Assembly: GCF_001042905.1 (NCBI RefSeq)
Contig: NZ_JYLB01000002.1
Span: 434,001-498,000, forward strand
Origin: Pseudomonas lini
GTDB taxonomy: Bacteria; Pseudomonadota; Gammaproteobacteria; Pseudomonadales; Pseudomonadaceae
Reading direction: 5' to 3'
Length of the DNA stretch: 64,000 nucleotides
In this document: piece by piece, positions 1-8,816 of the stretch
How the letters are laid out: each line of letters opens with the position of its first letter
Position numbering within the stretch: position 1 is the stretch's first letter
The notes under the pieces: generated by a model
Told to the model about the DNA's origin: nothing
The model's input: only the letters and a program-made list of their open reading frames with translations
Databases searched by the model: none
Program-made: the position numbers and the translations under genes

Positions 1-173
1 CCGCAGCAGCTGGCTACCCAGCGATCACACTCCCGTCGGGCATGAATGGCGACCTGCCCACCTCCGTGTTCTTTTACGGCCCGCGCTGGAGTGAACCTAA
101 ACTGCTGGCGCTGGCTTACAGCTATGAACAGGCTTCGTTAGAACGCCAGGATCCGGCATTTAAACAGCAATAA
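1..173 (+). CDS. Amidase family protein, C-terminal end (partial)
   Basis: The frame beginning at base 3 is open to a TAA at 171-173 and encodes about 56 residues. It contains a run like YPAITLPSGM followed by LPTSVFFYGPRW, and then a helical tail ending KQQ. This is the usual C-terminal end of amidase-signature enzymes, where the glycine/proline-rich segment lines the substrate pocket. The catalytic Ser-Ser-Lys part lies before the window, so the substrate cannot be judged. A hairpin follows the stop. The family call rests only on the C-terminal motif. Confidence 0.7.
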   Translation, partial: AAAGYPAITLPSGMNGDLPTSVFFYGPRWSEPKLLALAYSYEQASLERQDPAFKQQ

Positions 174-182
174 AGGGATGTA

Positions 183-218
183 ACCGGACCAGTGAGTTTG
201 CGGTGTCACTGGTCCGGT
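183..218 (+). terminator. Hairpin after the amidase gene
   Basis: A perfect 13-bp inverted repeat (183-195 with 206-218) with a 10-nt loop lies 10 bases after the amidase stop. There is no long T tract, so it is either a weak intrinsic terminator or a stabilising 3' hairpin. Confidence 0.5.
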
Positions 219-282
219 ATGTCATGCTCAGGATGATTCCTTTTGCGTGATCCTGCGCAAACCCTTCAATCGATAACTTCAC

Positions 283-600
283 TCACTCAACCATCGCATA
301 ATCCGCCCGCCCCACCGGATCCGGTGTCGACCCTCTCACGTTCATCCCTCTACCCGGTGCAAATCCCGGGAAGAACACCAGACCTTGCGACTCAAACCGA
401 TACGCCAACGCCAGCCGGGTGACGTCCAGCACATCGCGTTCAGCCTCGAAACGCTGAATGGCGTCAACCGAAACCCCGGATTCCTCGGATAGCTCTTCAA
501 CACTCCAGCCCAGCATCGCTCGGGCCTGGGCGCAGTGGGCGGGGGTGAACTGGAAGAGGGCGATACGTTCCAGGGTGATTTTCATCGCAAGAGTGGCCAT
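283..600 (-). CDS. Small XRE/Cro-type helix-turn-helix regulator
   Basis: This 105-residue protein has an HTH_XRE-like core at about residues 22-65: ARAMLGWSVEELSEESGVS, then VDAIQRFE. This is the classic pattern in which the second recognition helix follows the S-G-V-S turn. The C-terminal third (LVFFPGF, then RG) resembles the tail of many small Pseudomonas Cro/C1-type proteins. A GGAGA ribosome site lies 8 bases before the ATG at 600, which supports this start over the internal ATG at 585. A CTGT-N8-ACAG sequence at 639-654 lies about 39 bp upstream and could be a LexA operator. The gene is divergent from bglX. The target genes are unknown. Confidence 0.8.
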   Translation of the reverse strand: MATLAMKITLERIALFQFTPAHCAQARAMLGWSVEELSEESGVSVDAIQRFEAERDVLDVTRLALAYRFESQGLVFFPGFAPGRGMNVRGSTPDPVGRADYAMVE

Positions 601-638
601 GGTGTTCTCCGGGCTCGAGAGTGCTGATTCAAAATGTA

Positions 639-654
639 CTGTGTTTTTGTACAG
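639..654. promoter_or_regulatory. Putative LexA (SOS) box
   Basis: CTGT, eight bases (GTTTTTGT), then ACAG matches the LexA palindrome skeleton CTGT-N8-ACAG used in gammaproteobacteria. It sits about 39 bp upstream of the XRE gene on the minus strand and about 220 bp upstream of bglX. The AT-rich core deviates from the ideal alternating TA. Confidence 0.45.
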
Positions 655-875
655 TTGTTTTGATCCCGGATCAAACTCATTTTTTGATCGATTACACCTT
701 TCACTCAGGCAGGAGCCTGGGAGCGACTACGCTGTTTCTATGCGGGACCCTGAAAGCTCAAGGCTTTCAACTCTCGTCAGCAGCAATGATTGAACGTCAG
801 CTTTCTGATTTTCAATACAGGGAAAGGTGGCGTTTATGACGCAGTGCGTCACAGCGTTATGCAGGGAAGGGAATC

Positions 876-3167
876 ATGAAAAGACTACGTCTGCTATGTG
901 CCCTGATTGGTTTTACAAGTCTGCCCGTCGTGGCTGATATGGCATCGTTGAGCAAAGAGGCCTTTGTCAGCAACCTGATAAATCAGATGACTCTGGAGGA
1001 AAAAATCGGCCAACTGCGGCTGATCGCTATTGATGAAAAGATGACGCCCGAAAAGATACGCGAAGAGATCGCCGCCGGGCGAATCGGTGGTACCTACGGC
1101 TCTGTGAGCCGCTACGTAAACCGACCCATGCAGGACGCGGCTCAACAAAGCCGCCTGAAAATACCGATGTTTTTCGGCTGGGACGTGATACACGGCCATC
1201 GAACCATTTTCCCCATTGGCCTGGCGTTGGCCTCCAGCTGGGATATTGGCGCTATCGAGTTAAGCGGTCGGATAGCGGCAAAAGAAGCCAGTGCGGACGG
1301 TATCGATATGACCTTCGCCCCGATGATAGATATCGCCCGGGATCCTCGCTGGGGACGCACTTCCGAAGGCTTTGGTGAAGACACCTACCTGGTTTCGCGC
1401 ATTGCCAAAGCGATGGTTCAGGCCTACCAGGGCACAAGCCCGAATGCACCCGACAGCATCATGGCCAGCGCCAAACACTTCGCGTTGTATGGGGCTGTCG
1501 AGGGTGGACGCGACTACAACAGCGTCGACATGGGCCTGGCCAGAATGCACCAGGATTACCTGCCACCTTATCGTTCGGCGATTGAGGGTGGCGCGGGGGC
1601 GATGATGGTGGCGCTCAACTCGATAAATGGCGTACCAGCCGCTTCCAATGCCTGGTTGATGCAAGACCTGCTGCGCAAAGCATGGGGCTTCAAGGGACTG
1701 GTCATCAGCGACCATAACGGGATCAACGATCTGGTTCAGCATGGTGTTGCGAAGAATCACCGCGAAGCGGCCAGGCTCGCGATCAAGGCCGGCGTTGATA
1801 TGAGCATGAACGACTTCTCCTATGGTCCGGAGCTACCCGGGCTGCTTGAGTCTGGCGCTGTTTCCCAAAGCAATATCGATAACGCGGTACGGGAAGTGCT
1901 GGGGGCCAAGTACGACATGGGCCTGTTCGAAGACCCTTACCGGCGCATCGGCGTTGCCAGTGAAGACCCCGCTGACAACAATGCCGAATACCGTCTGCAC
2001 AGAGCCCAGGCCCGTGAGGTGGCACGCAAGACATTGGTGCTGCTGAAGAATGAAAACGGGCTCTTGCCGCTCAAAAAAGAGGGCGTGATTGCGCTCATAG
2101 GTCCGTTGGCAAAAAGTACCGTCGACATCATGGGCAGTTGGTCCGCAAGCGGCGTGCCCGCGCAATCGGTAACGATCTACGACGGCCTGAAAAGCGCGAT
2201 GACCCAGGGCTCGCTGATCTATGCCCGGGGCGCCAATCTCGAGGAGGATCAGGAAGTTGTTAAATACCTGGAGTACCAGGGCGTGTCCGAAATCGCGAAC
2301 GACCCTCGTCCGGCTGCAGAAATGATTGACGAAGCGGTCAAGGCTGCACAGCAAGCCGATGTCGTGATTGCGGTGGTGGGCGAGCCCCGCAGTATGTCTC
2401 ATGAAGCGGCCAGTCGAACCAGTCTCGATCTGCCTGGGCGCCAGAGTGAATTGATCACTGCCCTGAAAGCCACCGGCAAGCCGTTGGTACTGGTATTGAT
2501 GAATGGCCGGCCACTTTCCATTGGCAAGGAGCAGAAACAGGCCGATGCGATTCTGGAAACCTGGTACAGCGGCTCCGAAGGAGGCAACGCCGTTGCCGAT
2601 GTGTTGTTCGGGGACTACAACCCGTCCGGTAAGTTACCCATCACCTTTCCACGCTCGGTGGGGCAGATCCCCAATTACTACAGTCACTTGAACACCGGTC
2701 GCCCCTACATAGCGGGTGCGCTTCGCAACTACACGTCGCAATATTTCGATCAATCCCACGGTCCGCTTTATCCCTTCGGCTATGGGCTGAGTTATACCGA
2801 TTTCAGCCTGACCGACATGGCCCTGTCTTCGACCACACTGAGCAAGACCGACAACCTCGTCGCTAGCGTGATAGTGAAAAATACCGGCCAGCGCGACGGC
2901 GAAACGGTGGTTCAGCTGTATATCCGCGATGTCGTTGGTTCCGTCAGCCGCCCGGTCAAAGAACTGAAGAACTTTCAAAAAATCATGCTCAAGGCCGGAG
3001 AGGAGAAAGCGGTCCATTTCAGCATTAACGAGAACGACTTGAAGTTCTTCAACGCCCAGTTGGAACACGTCGCCGAGCCGGGCGAGTTCCGGGTGCAAAT
3101 CGGTCTGGATTCCCAGGATGTGAAGGAGCAGAGCTTTGAGTTGCTGTCAGAACAAGGGAGTGGCTAA
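876..3167 (+). CDS. bglX: Periplasmic beta-glucosidase, glycoside hydrolase family 3
   Basis: The 763-residue protein is close in length to E. coli BglX (765). It has a Sec signal peptide (first ~20 residues, MKRLRLLCALIGFTSLPVVA). The N-terminal TIM-barrel domain carries the KHF motif (about residue 200) and the catalytic nucleophile Asp279 in VISDHNGI. A central alpha/beta sandwich domain follows (about 390-610; KTLVLLKNENGLLPL and TGKPLVLVLMNGRP), then a C-terminal fibronectin type III-like domain (about 650-750). It probably removes terminal beta-glucosyl residues from oligosaccharides in the periplasm. The ATG is preceded by AAGGGAATC. It appears monocistronic, with a REP pair behind it. 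The alternative within the family is a beta-xylosidase-like specificity, which sequence alone cannot exclude. Confidence 0.95.
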   Translation: MKRLRLLCALIGFTSLPVVADMASLSKEAFVSNLINQMTLEEKIGQLRLIAIDEKMTPEKIREEIAAGRIGGTYGSVSRYVNRPMQDAAQQSRLKIPMFFGWDVIHGHRTIFPIGLALASSWDIGAIELSGRIAAKEASADGIDMTFAPMIDIARDPRWGRTSEGFGEDTYLVSRIAKAMVQAYQGTSPNAPDSIMASAKHFALYGAVEGGRDYNSVDMGLARMHQDYLPPYRSAIEGGAGAMMVALNSINGVPAASNAWLMQDLLRKAWGFKGLVISDHNGINDLVQHGVAKNHREAARLAIKAGVDMSMNDFSYGPELPGLLESGAVSQSNIDNAVREVLGAKYDMGLFEDPYRRIGVASEDPADNNAEYRLHRAQAREVARKTLVLLKNENGLLPLKKEGVIALIGPLAKSTVDIMGSWSASGVPAQSVTIYDGLKSAMTQGSLIYARGANLEEDQEVVKYLEYQGVSEIANDPRPAAEMIDEAVKAAQQADVVIAVVGEPRSMSHEAASRTSLDLPGRQSELITALKATGKPLVLVLMNGRPLSIGKEQKQADAILETWYSGSEGGNAVADVLFGDYNPSGKLPITFPRSVGQIPNYYSHLNTGRPYIAGALRNYTSQYFDQSHGPLYPFGYGLSYTDFSLTDMALSSTTLSKTDNLVASVIVKNTGQRDGETVVQLYIRDVVGSVSRPVKELKNFQKIMLKAGEEKAVHFSINENDLKFFNAQLEHVAEPGEFRVQIGLDSQDVKEQSFELLSEQGSG

Positions 3168-3208
3168 GACCGATAAGTAAAGAAAATGAAGTGCCAAACG
3201 CAGAACCT

Positions 3209-3298
3209 GTGGGAGCGGGCTTGCTCGCGAAAGCGGTGTATCAGGCAACATCAATGTTGACTGTGCCGCCGTCTTCGCGAGCAAGCCCGCTCCCACAT
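3209..3298. repeat. REP pair (inverted, GTGGGAGCGGGCTTG family)
   Basis: Two copies of the GTGGGAGCGGGCTTGCTCGC core lie head to head around about 45 bp of variable sequence, in the gap between convergent bglX and the AraC-type gene. This is the fluorescens-group REP/REPIN arrangement. The same pair recurs at 40300, 44065, 46959 and 47970. Confidence 0.9.
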
Positions 3299-3339
3299 GA
3301 ATTGCGCTTGACCGGCTGACATTGGCGACTGTGCCCTCT

Positions 3340-4107
3340 CTATTTCACCCCCTCCAACCAAACGGACGGTGCCTGCCCCAGCACCCGACGAAACATGGTC
3401 GAGAACGCCGCCGGGCTGTCATAGCCAAAATCCAGCGCAATCCGCGTCACCGGCGTGCCCACCGCCAGCCGCGCCAAAGCCAGCACCACACAGGCCCGCT
3501 GCCGCCATTGGCTGAAACTCAGGCCAGTCTGTTGGCGGAACAAACGATTGAAAGTACGCAAACTGATATGCAACTGATCAGCCCATTGCTGCGGCGCTTG
3601 ATGAGCGTTCGGATGCTGGAGAAACATCTGACACAACCCAAGCAGCCGCGAATCCATAGGCAACGGAATGTGCAACGGCAAATGAGCGCTACGGGCCAGT
3701 TCATGCAGCAGCAAGTCGATCAGCGCACCGTCGCGCCCGGCCTCGTCGTACTCCTGCGCAACCTCCACCGCCTCCATCAGCAAATGCCGCATCAACGGCG
3801 AAACACTGAGCACCTGGCAGCGATTGCCCAAATCAACCGCCCCCGGTTCGATGTACAAGCTGCGAGTACTCACCCCCAGCATCAACACCTCGTGCGCCAC
3901 CCCCGGCGGAATCCACACCGCCCGCTGCGGCGGCACCACCCAATTGCCGTCGTGCGTACTCACCTGCATCACCCCGGTGGCGCCGTACAACAACTGCGCC
4001 CGCCGATGGGTATGGCGCGGCAACAGACGACCGTCGGGGTAATCCGTGCCGATAGCCACCACCGGCCGTGGCGTGTCGTCCAGCAGATCAATCGAAACAT
4101 TGCGCAT
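3340..4107 (-). CDS. AraC-family transcriptional regulator with cupin sensor domain
   Basis: The N-terminal half is a cupin-type AraC ligand domain (PRHTHRRAQLLYGATGVMQV, then VWIPPGVAHEV). The C-terminal half has the two AraC helix-turn-helix motifs (ADQLHISLRTFNRLFRQQTG and ALDFGYDSPAAFSTMFRRVL). The length of about 255 residues is normal for this group, which resembles E. coli NimR. The frame is open to an upstream start at 4143, but the family usually begins near the ATG at 4107. It is divergent from the permease gene at 4220 with about 110 bp between them, and in this family such a regulator generally controls the divergent transporter. Confidence 0.88.
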   Translation of the reverse strand: MRNVSIDLLDDTPRPVVAIGTDYPDGRLLPRHTHRRAQLLYGATGVMQVSTHDGNWVVPPQRAVWIPPGVAHEVLMLGVSTRSLYIEPGAVDLGNRCQVLSVSPLMRHLLMEAVEVAQEYDEAGRDGALIDLLLHELARSAHLPLHIPLPMDSRLLGLCQMFLQHPNAHQAPQQWADQLHISLRTFNRLFRQQTGLSFSQWRQRACVVLALARLAVGTPVTRIALDFGYDSPAAFSTMFRRVLGQAPSVWLEGVK

Positions 4108-4219
4108 CGAGCGGCATCCAGCGGTTGGCGTGAACGCAAACATTATTGGCTGACTTGCTGAAGCAGGCCAAGCCCCATCGCTCTATCGTCGGCCACTCTC
4201 AACCAACGGACGACGCGCA

Positions 4220-5038
4220 ATGTTCTTCTACCTCTTGCTGGCACTTTTCGGCTGCATGACCGGCGTCACTGCCGTGCTGTTCGGCTTCGGCGGCGGATTC
4301 GTCGTCGTGCCCTTGCTGTACCGCATGCTCACGGCCAGCCACGGCGCCGACGATCCCATCAGCCAATCGGCGATGCACATCGCCGTGGCCACCTCGACCT
4401 GCGTGATGATCGTCAACGCCCTGATAGCCACCGCAAAACATCACCGCGCCGGTAATCTCATTCGCCATTACGTGTGGCCGTTAGGCGGGTTCATCGGCCT
4501 GGGCGCTATCGTCGGAGCTATTGCAGCGATGTGGACGAGTGGCGAGTTGATTCGCTATGCCTTCATCGCCTACCTCGGCGTGACGATTCTGGACTGCCTG
4601 TTCCGACGCGGTTTTCTCACACAGTCCGACGCTGTAATCCCACGGCAATTGGGCAGGGCAGAAGTGTCGGGCGGCGGTGTAGGCATCGGCACCATCGCCA
4701 CGTTTCTCGGCGTGGGCGGCAGCGTCATGACCGTGCCGTTGTTGCGGCGATGTGGGCTGAGCATGTCTCGGGCTACGTCGATGGCCAATCCGTTGAGTCT
4801 GCCGGTTGCGGTAGCTGGGACGCTGACCTATATGGCCATGGCTGGCTTCAGCGAGTTTGACTTGGGGTCGTGGTTTATCGGCTATGTGGACGTGCTGGCG
4901 TTTGCGGTGCTGACGGTTGGGGCGCTGGTGGGGATTCGGCTGGCCACGCCGTGGATCGGGCGGATACCGGATCGAACCCATGCGCGGGTGTATATCGGTT
5001 TGTTGATGCTGGTGATGATCAGCCTGTGCCTGAGTTGA
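4220..5038 (+). CDS. TauE/SafE-family (DUF81) anion permease/exporter
   Basis: This 272-residue integral membrane protein has about eight hydrophobic segments. It shows the internal duplication characteristic of TauE/SafE: GVTAVLFGFGGGFVVVPLL near the N-terminus is echoed by GTIATFLGVGGSVMTVPLL at about residue 160. Family members move sulfite, sulfoacetate or other organosulfur or carboxylate anions across the inner membrane. The substrate here is unknown. The likely regulator is the divergently encoded AraC-type protein. Confidence 0.88.
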   Translation: MFFYLLLALFGCMTGVTAVLFGFGGGFVVVPLLYRMLTASHGADDPISQSAMHIAVATSTCVMIVNALIATAKHHRAGNLIRHYVWPLGGFIGLGAIVGAIAAMWTSGELIRYAFIAYLGVTILDCLFRRGFLTQSDAVIPRQLGRAEVSGGGVGIGTIATFLGVGGSVMTVPLLRRCGLSMSRATSMANPLSLPVAVAGTLTYMAMAGFSEFDLGSWFIGYVDVLAFAVLTVGALVGIRLATPWIGRIPDRTHARVYIGLLMLVMISLCLS

Positions 5039-5139
5039 GTGCTGGCGCCGTAGCTTTTCATCGATTCTCGGAGGATGCTTCGCCATAATCCGCGGCTCTT
5101 TACCGCGATCAGGCGCTCGTTTCATTCAAGGATGATGTG

Positions 5140-6312
5140 ATGTTCAAAGGACTGTTTCGTCTGACCGGCGTTGTCGTGCTGGTGTGCACAACATTTTCTA
5201 CCGCGCTGTGGGCTGAAAGCGGGGCTCGGGTCTACACCGGAACCGTGGGCAAAACCCCGATTGTGCTGGAGGTGGGCGCCAACGGCAGTGAGGGCCGCTA
5301 CTTCTACCAAAAGTACCGCGGCGATCTAGTGCTCACCGGCAAAAAAGAAGGCGAAACCCTGATACTCGATGAGGGCAACCCGCCGGTCGAAAAGCGCAAG
5401 CTTCTCCCGCAATTTCGCTTGCAGCCCAAGCTGGACGGTTGGTCTGGCGAATGGATCAGCTCACAAGGCAAAAGCCTCAAGGTCGAGCTGCAGCCAGCCA
5501 AACTCCCGCCGTATCCCGCCGATGCATTGCCCTATCTCGTCAGACTCCATGACAAGGCTCCGTACGAATACCTGCGTCTGCAAGGTCTGAAACTCAAACA
5601 AGGGCGGACCGAAACGTTTATGGGTTACACGCTGCAATGGTGGAGCGAGCCACAGACTAAAACAGAAGGGTTTGAAGTGGTTTCGGGTTACACCGCTGAG
5701 GCGCGTCAGCGCATCAATCAGCAGTTGATGGCGCGGTTGTGGCAGGGCGTGGAGGGGCATTTCGGATGCTACGTCGATGGCCGTGCGAGCTATTACAATC
5801 AGACCATGCAGCCGTCGTGGATGACGCCTTCCGTGATGAGCACGACGCTCTCATTCGAGTACTACTGCGGTGGTGCTTACCCGAATCAGTACAACGAAGC
5901 GCTCAATCTTGATACCCGCACCGGAAACGCCCTGACGCTTGATGACGTGCTGTGGGTGGGGCAGGGCAAGCCACTGCATTTCGAGCAATCCTACGACTAC
6001 GATGAGCCTTCATCCGAGTCTTCCGATGCCTATTTCGACTACCGCTCCAAGGAGTTGGCGCCTTGGCTGGTGGCGCAACTGCTTAAGCTCTATCCCAAGG
6101 AAATGACGACAACGCAAGAGGGGGAGAACGACTGCGGCTACAACGAAGATGACCCTTGGCAATTTCCGGACTGGTACTTCACCGAAAACGGCATCCGGTT
6201 AGAGCCTTCCTTCCCTCACGTGGCTGCCGTGTGCCGAAACATAGGCTGGAGCGTTCTGCCTTACAGTCTCGTCAAACAGCACCCCGGCGGTGTAACACTG
6301 CAACTGCCCTAG
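5140..6312 (+). CDS. Secreted DUF3298/RsiV-like hypothetical protein, first tandem paralogue
   Basis: About 390 residues with a Sec signal peptide ending near ALWA (residues 1-25). The frame is open from a GTG at 5137, but AAGGA at 5128-5132 is correctly spaced from the ATG at 5140. The central region has YTGTVGKTPIVLEV and GRYFYQKYRGDLVLTG. The C-terminal part contains GGAYPNQYNEALNLD followed by TGNALTLDDVLW, which resembles the DUF3298 domain found at the C-terminus of the anti-sigma factor RsiV. No transmembrane anchor is visible after the signal peptide. It lies 33 bases before a paralogue that shares even its ribosome-site context. The function is unknown. Confidence 0.75.
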   Translation: MFKGLFRLTGVVVLVCTTFSTALWAESGARVYTGTVGKTPIVLEVGANGSEGRYFYQKYRGDLVLTGKKEGETLILDEGNPPVEKRKLLPQFRLQPKLDGWSGEWISSQGKSLKVELQPAKLPPYPADALPYLVRLHDKAPYEYLRLQGLKLKQGRTETFMGYTLQWWSEPQTKTEGFEVVSGYTAEARQRINQQLMARLWQGVEGHFGCYVDGRASYYNQTMQPSWMTPSVMSTTLSFEYYCGGAYPNQYNEALNLDTRTGNALTLDDVLWVGQGKPLHFEQSYDYDEPSSESSDAYFDYRSKELAPWLVAQLLKLYPKEMTTTQEGENDCGYNEDDPWQFPDWYFTENGIRLEPSFPHVAAVCRNIGWSVLPYSLVKQHPGGVTLQLP

Positions 6313-6345
6313 GCTACATATGGCCATTTACCCAAGGATGATTTG

Positions 6346-7527
6346 ATGTTCAAAGGATTGTGGCGTTTGACCGGCGTTGTCGTGCTGGTGTGCTCAACGG
6401 TTTCTACTGCGCTGGGGGCCGACAGTGGCAAACAGGTTTACACCGGAACGTTAGGCAATTTGCCGATCGTGTTGGAGCTGAACACCTATAACGCCAAGGA
6501 CGTGAGCGGGCGCTACTTCTACCAGAAGTACCGCAAGGACTTAATACTCAGTGGCGAAAAGGTCGGTGAGGCGCTGAGAATTGATGAGGGCAACGACCGC
6601 GATCGCGAGGGTGAACCGCGCCCGAACATTCGTCTTCAGCCCACGCCCAACGGCTTGTCCGGGGGATGGACCAGCCCCCAAGGCAAAGTCCTGAAGATAG
6701 AACTGCTGCAAGCCAAACTACCACCGGTTCCAGTGGGTACTTTGCCTTATCTCGCTACGCTCCATGACGTGGCGCCTTATGAATACCTGCGCCTGCAAGG
6801 TATGAAACTCAAACAAGGCAAAACCGAAACCTTCATGGGCTACACGCTGCAATGGTGGAGCGAGCCGCAATCCGGGATGTCGCTGTTTGAAGTGGTTTCG
6901 GGTTACAGCGCCGAAGAGCGGCAACGCATCAATCAGCAGTTGATGGCGCGTTTGTGGCAGCAAGTCGTCAGCTTTCACGACTGCCTCACCCAGCCCGGCA
7001 TGTACGTCTACAGCCAAACGGCCGATCCGTTGTGGATGTCACCCTCGGTGATCAGCGTAAACATCATGGCCGAGGACAACTGTGGCGGATCTTATTCGGA
7101 TGAGAGGGATATGCCGTTCAATCTCGACGTCAAGACCGGCAAGCCCTTGATGCTGGAAGATGTGCTTTGGATAGGACAGGGCGAGCCGAAGCATTACGAA
7201 CTAAGCGAACTCGACGATAAGGCGTCCTATGATGCTTATCGCGCCTATTTCGAATACCGCACCAAAGAACTGGCACCGTGGCTGGTAGGTCAATTGCGTA
7301 CGCTCTATCCCGAGGAAGTCACCACCACGACTGACCGCAATGATGGCTGCGTCTACGGTGAAGAACAGTCGTGGAAATTCCCCTCCTGGTACTTCACCGA
7401 CCAAGGCATCAAGTTGCTGCCTTCCTTTGCTCACAACCAAGCCATGTGCCGAAACGTGGAGTGGAGCGTCCTGCCGTACAACCTGATCAAACAACACCCC
7501 GGCCACGTTGCATTGAAGTTGCCCTGA
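6346..7527 (+). CDS. Secreted DUF3298/RsiV-like hypothetical protein, second tandem paralogue
   Basis: About 393 residues, co-linear with the gene at 5140. It has a nearly identical signal peptide (MFKGLWRLTGVVVLVCS), the GRYFYQKYRKDLILSG block, LKQGKTETFMGYTLQWWSE, and a C-terminal GGSYSDERDMPFNLDVKTGK segment like DUF3298. The start is the ATG at 6346 after AAGGA, not the in-frame TTG at 6343. The two proteins differ mostly in charged loops, so this is an established duplication and not an assembly repeat. It ends 7 bases from the convergent gene at 7535. The function is unknown; an envelope or cell-surface role is inferred from the signal peptide. Confidence 0.75.
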   Translation: MFKGLWRLTGVVVLVCSTVSTALGADSGKQVYTGTLGNLPIVLELNTYNAKDVSGRYFYQKYRKDLILSGEKVGEALRIDEGNDRDREGEPRPNIRLQPTPNGLSGGWTSPQGKVLKIELLQAKLPPVPVGTLPYLATLHDVAPYEYLRLQGMKLKQGKTETFMGYTLQWWSEPQSGMSLFEVVSGYSAEERQRINQQLMARLWQQVVSFHDCLTQPGMYVYSQTADPLWMSPSVISVNIMAEDNCGGSYSDERDMPFNLDVKTGKPLMLEDVLWIGQGEPKHYELSELDDKASYDAYRAYFEYRTKELAPWLVGQLRTLYPEEVTTTTDRNDGCVYGEEQSWKFPSWYFTDQGIKLLPSFAHNQAMCRNVEWSVLPYNLIKQHPGHVALKLP

Positions 7528-7534
7528 CGCTGAG

Positions 7535-8524
7535 TTATTTATCCGCCAGCCCCGGCGCTTCACGGACAATAAAGTGATCCAGGTTCTCAATATTTGCGCT
7601 GAACACCCCGAACGTCTGTTCGGGGTTTTTCTTGCTCGGCACCTGCTTCAACTCCGGCGTCACCCCATAAAAGAAGCAATACAACTCCGCTTCACTGTCG
7701 ACGGCGTGCTTGATCTCTTCCAGAAACGCTTTGCGCTTGCGGTAGTTGTCGATCAGCTTCTTGCTCAGGTAAACATTGACCGAGTAAGGCTTCTTCTTCG
7801 CCTCGTCCGGTTGCTTGAACCAGACCTTCTGTTCGAAATCGATGCGAAAACTCTGCGTGTAATCCTTGATCTCCTTGATCTTGCCCCAGTAGATCAGCCC
7901 CTTGTTGTCCTGCAGATATTCGATCTTCTTGAAGAACGACCCATAAGGCGCCGAGTGCTCGCCAATCTTCAGCGGCATGCGCTTGAGCAGCTCCTTGTCC
8001 TCGAAGTTCGACACAAAACACTCCACCGGATGGGCGAAGACACTGGTCTTGTCCGGCGCCGACTCCCGGCTCGGATGCTCGACGTTACTGGCCGCTGAAG
8101 GCACTCGCGGCTCATCGCGCACAACATCCGCCGCCACCGTCGGGCTGGACGGCTGGCGCACATACTCACGTCGAGTCAGCAACAACTCCGACGGAAAATG
8201 CTCCTCCCGACCGTCATCCGATTCCGCACCGTCCACCTCCAGGCCCGACGCCGGCGTCTTCAGACTGACATAAGGACAACCCTCGACATGCCGTGTGCTG
8301 GGAATGTTCTTGAAGTGCGGCGTGCGCACGTAATTCACGTTCTTGGCGTTGAACGTCCCCAACACGTTGGCCGCATCAAACGCCGAACGGCACGCATCGT
8401 TGGGGCACTGGAAATGCTCCTTGGCGGAATCGAACTCCATCGTCTCGTCGAAATTCAAATCGCGCACGTCATAGATCGACAGCTTGTCGTCGAGGCTGAG
8501 GCAGTAGGCGAGGTCGAATTTCAT
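7535..8524 (-). CDS. CoiA-like zinc-binding hypothetical protein
   Basis: About 329 residues from the ATG at 8524. The frame runs up to 8608, but the N-terminal extension is proline-rich and unlike a protein start. The first 100 residues hold a probable zinc site: CPNDACRSAF, then VRTPHFKNIPSTRHVEGCPY. This layout (C-x4-C, later H-x4-C) is like the N-terminal zinc region of competence CoiA-like proteins and related nuclease-associated domains. Residues of about 100-170 are low-complexity and charged. The C-terminal half is a compact alpha/beta region with many lysines (FFKKIEYL, FEQKVWFKQP). No catalytic motif was recognised. It lies at the left edge of the defence island, so a nucleic-acid-related role is possible but inferred. 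Confidence 0.65.
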   Translation of the reverse strand: MKFDLAYCLSLDDKLSIYDVRDLNFDETMEFDSAKEHFQCPNDACRSAFDAANVLGTFNAKNVNYVRTPHFKNIPSTRHVEGCPYVSLKTPASGLEVDGAESDDGREEHFPSELLLTRREYVRQPSSPTVAADVVRDEPRVPSAASNVEHPSRESAPDKTSVFAHPVECFVSNFEDKELLKRMPLKIGEHSAPYGSFFKKIEYLQDNKGLIYWGKIKEIKDYTQSFRIDFEQKVWFKQPDEAKKKPYSVNVYLSKKLIDNYRKRKAFLEEIKHAVDSEAELYCFFYGVTPELKQVPSKKNPEQTFGVFSANIENLDHFIVREAPGLADK

Positions 8525-8630
8525 GGTGGGCTCGGGTCCTTGAGTAGGGAAGGGTATTAATAGCGGGAGGCGGGGCGGGTTGCACTGACTGTTTTTGGCA
8601 CAGCGCAAATCGATGGCAACACACCAAACC

Positions 8631-8653
8631 TGTGGGAGCGGGCTTGCCCGCGA
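8631..8653. repeat. Single REP element
   Basis: An unpaired copy of the GTGGGAGCGGGCTTG core, with GCCCGCGA instead of GCTCGCGA, lies upstream of the CoiA-like gene. Confidence 0.8.
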
Positions 8654-8691
8654 TTTTCAAACACACAACAGTCACCAAGCCAGGCACCATC

Positions 8692-8735
8692 CCTGTGGCG
8701 AGGGAGCTTGCCCCCGTTGGGTCGCGAAGCGGCCC
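8692..8735. repeat. REP element of a second family (GTGGCGAGGGAGCTTG type)
   Basis: The sequence CCTGTGGCGAGGGAGCTTGC followed by a GTCGCGAAGCGGCCCC arm is the other common Pseudomonas fluorescens-group repetitive extragenic palindrome. It lies about 40 bp from the single REP at 8631. Confidence 0.7.
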
Positions 8736-8782
8736 CAAAACCGGTGAACGCAGCAGGTCAGGCCGTGAAGATGCCACATAAC

Positions 8783-8816
8783 AAAATCCGCTTCCTGAAC
8801 CTCAACGGCGGATTTT
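8783..8816. terminator. Terminator-like hairpin
   Basis: A 9-bp stem, AAAATCCGC (8783-8791) with GCGGATTTT (8808-8816), is followed by further T residues on the plus strand and is A-rich on its other side, so it could act in either direction. It overlaps the tail of the decayed reading frame. Confidence 0.4.
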
